DNA from: an uncultured Clostridia bacterium
Lineage (GTDB): Bacteria; Bacillota; Clostridia; Oscillospirales; Acutalibacteraceae
Direction of reading: 5' to 3'
Assembly (NCBI GenBank): GCA_945868935.1
Contig: CAMBNE010000078.1
Span: 1-5,873, forward strand
Length of the DNA: 5,873 bases
In this document: piece after piece, positions 5,628-5,873 of the stretch
Layout of the letters: each line of letters begins with the position of its first letter
Numbering within the stretch: position 1 is the first letter of the stretch
The notes under the pieces: model-generated
Seen by the model: the letters and a program-made list of their open reading frames with translations, nothing else
Database searches by the model: none
Told to the model about the DNA's origin: nothing
Translations under genes and position numbers: made by a program

Positions 5628-5873
5628 AAACCAACGAAACGACACCCGAACGACGAGAAACGACGGCAGGACGAACAGCCCAGACGAAGCAGGACGAACG
5701 CAGAGCCGACAACGACGAAACAGGAACGCAGAACCAACCGCAACGCAGACCAAGCAGACGACACGAACGACGGAGCGACAAGCAACCCGACGGAACGAAC
5801 GACGGACGAGGGAAGCGAACGAACAGCAGACGACGGAGAGCGAAGCCCACAACCCACAACGGGGCAAGGAGCA
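5611..5873. other. 263-nt tract with no thymine on the plus strand
   Basis: From 5611 to the window edge there is not one T on the plus strand; A is roughly 40 percent and G plus C roughly 60 percent. Because every stop codon contains T on the plus strand and A on the minus strand, all six frames are open, which explains the overlapping minus-strand frames between 5571 and 5867. A plus-strand protein could use only 12 amino acids and no hydrophobic ones except alanine. Short repeats fill the tract: ACGAACGACGGA at 5763 and 5795, GCAGGACGAAC at 5666 and 5689, AACGCAGA at 5697, 5725 and 5742, GCAGACGAC at 5754 and 5826. Spacings of 32, 23, 28 and 17 are not multiples of three; only the last, 72, is. 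A coding role is therefore unlikely. AAGGAG at 5866-5871 could be the ribosome binding site of a gene beyond the edge. Confidence 0.85.

Noticed and set aside
5571..5867. Three overlapping minus-strand frames rich in V, R, S, C and F
   Set aside because: They are open only because the minus strand lacks A over this stretch and so has no stop codons. All frames look alike and start at non-ATG codons.
5525..5873. Plus-strand frames open to the window edge (from 5525 and from GTG 5595), rich in T, E, R, Q and D
   Set aside because: Open by lack of T, no good ribosome binding site, and internal repeats mostly not in multiples of three. Not excluded if the frame continues into a conserved protein beyond the edge.
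5611..5873. Diversity-generating retroelement or CRISPR explanation for the T-free tract
   Set aside because: No reverse transcriptase, template/variable repeat pair, cas gene or regular repeat-spacer pattern is present in the window.

Overview
The window looks like chromosomal DNA from a low-G+C, gut-type Clostridia, probably a Ruminococcus-like member of the Oscillospiraceae or a relative. The evidence is AT-rich intergenic DNA, strong AAGGAGG-type ribosome binding sites, intrinsic terminators and a glutamate dehydrogenase whose key residues fall at the Clostridium symbiosum positions. The taxonomic call is inference.

Layout, left to right. (1) Positions 3-1495: the 3' end of a membrane-anchored, unusually short HlyD/RND-adaptor-like protein overlaps by one base a MacB/FtsX-like permease. 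They look like two parts of an ABC-type export or cell-envelope system whose ATPase is not in the window. A hairpin terminator closes the unit. (2) Positions 1557-1766, minus strand: a stand-alone 69-residue XRE (Cro/CI-type) repressor. Its predicted -10 box lies inside a 9-bp inverted repeat, which suggests autorepression. (3) Positions 2164-3495: gdhA, probably NADP-dependent glutamate dehydrogenase, divergent from the repressor across 397 bp of very AT-rich DNA and closed by a 13-bp perfect hairpin terminator. (4) Positions 3622-4716: a GNAT acetyltransferase and a DinB-fold protein, probably co-transcribed from an extended -10 promoter, with a perfect 18-bp palindrome between them. Two terminator-like hairpins follow.

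(5) Positions 4861-5873 hold no convincing gene and differ sharply in composition. From about 4911 to 5627 there is a string of more than a dozen short inverted repeats, including one with 19-nt arms. Several arms are interchangeable, and two copies of a 12-bp direct repeat lie near the ends. From 5611 to the end of the window (263 nt) the plus strand has no thymine at all. The tract consists of A, C and G, is built from short irregular repeats such as ACGAACGACGGA, and is therefore open in all six frames. The repeats are mostly not spaced in multiples of three, which argues against a protein. The hairpin chain plus U-free (or, if read from the minus strand, A-free) tract is the part of the window most likely to be undescribed: possibly a non-coding RNA, a mobile or repetitive intergenic element, or the leader of a gene beyond the right edge.

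The nitrogen-metabolism gene and the small modifying enzymes are ordinary genes. No link between them and the right-hand non-coding region can be shown from the sequence.
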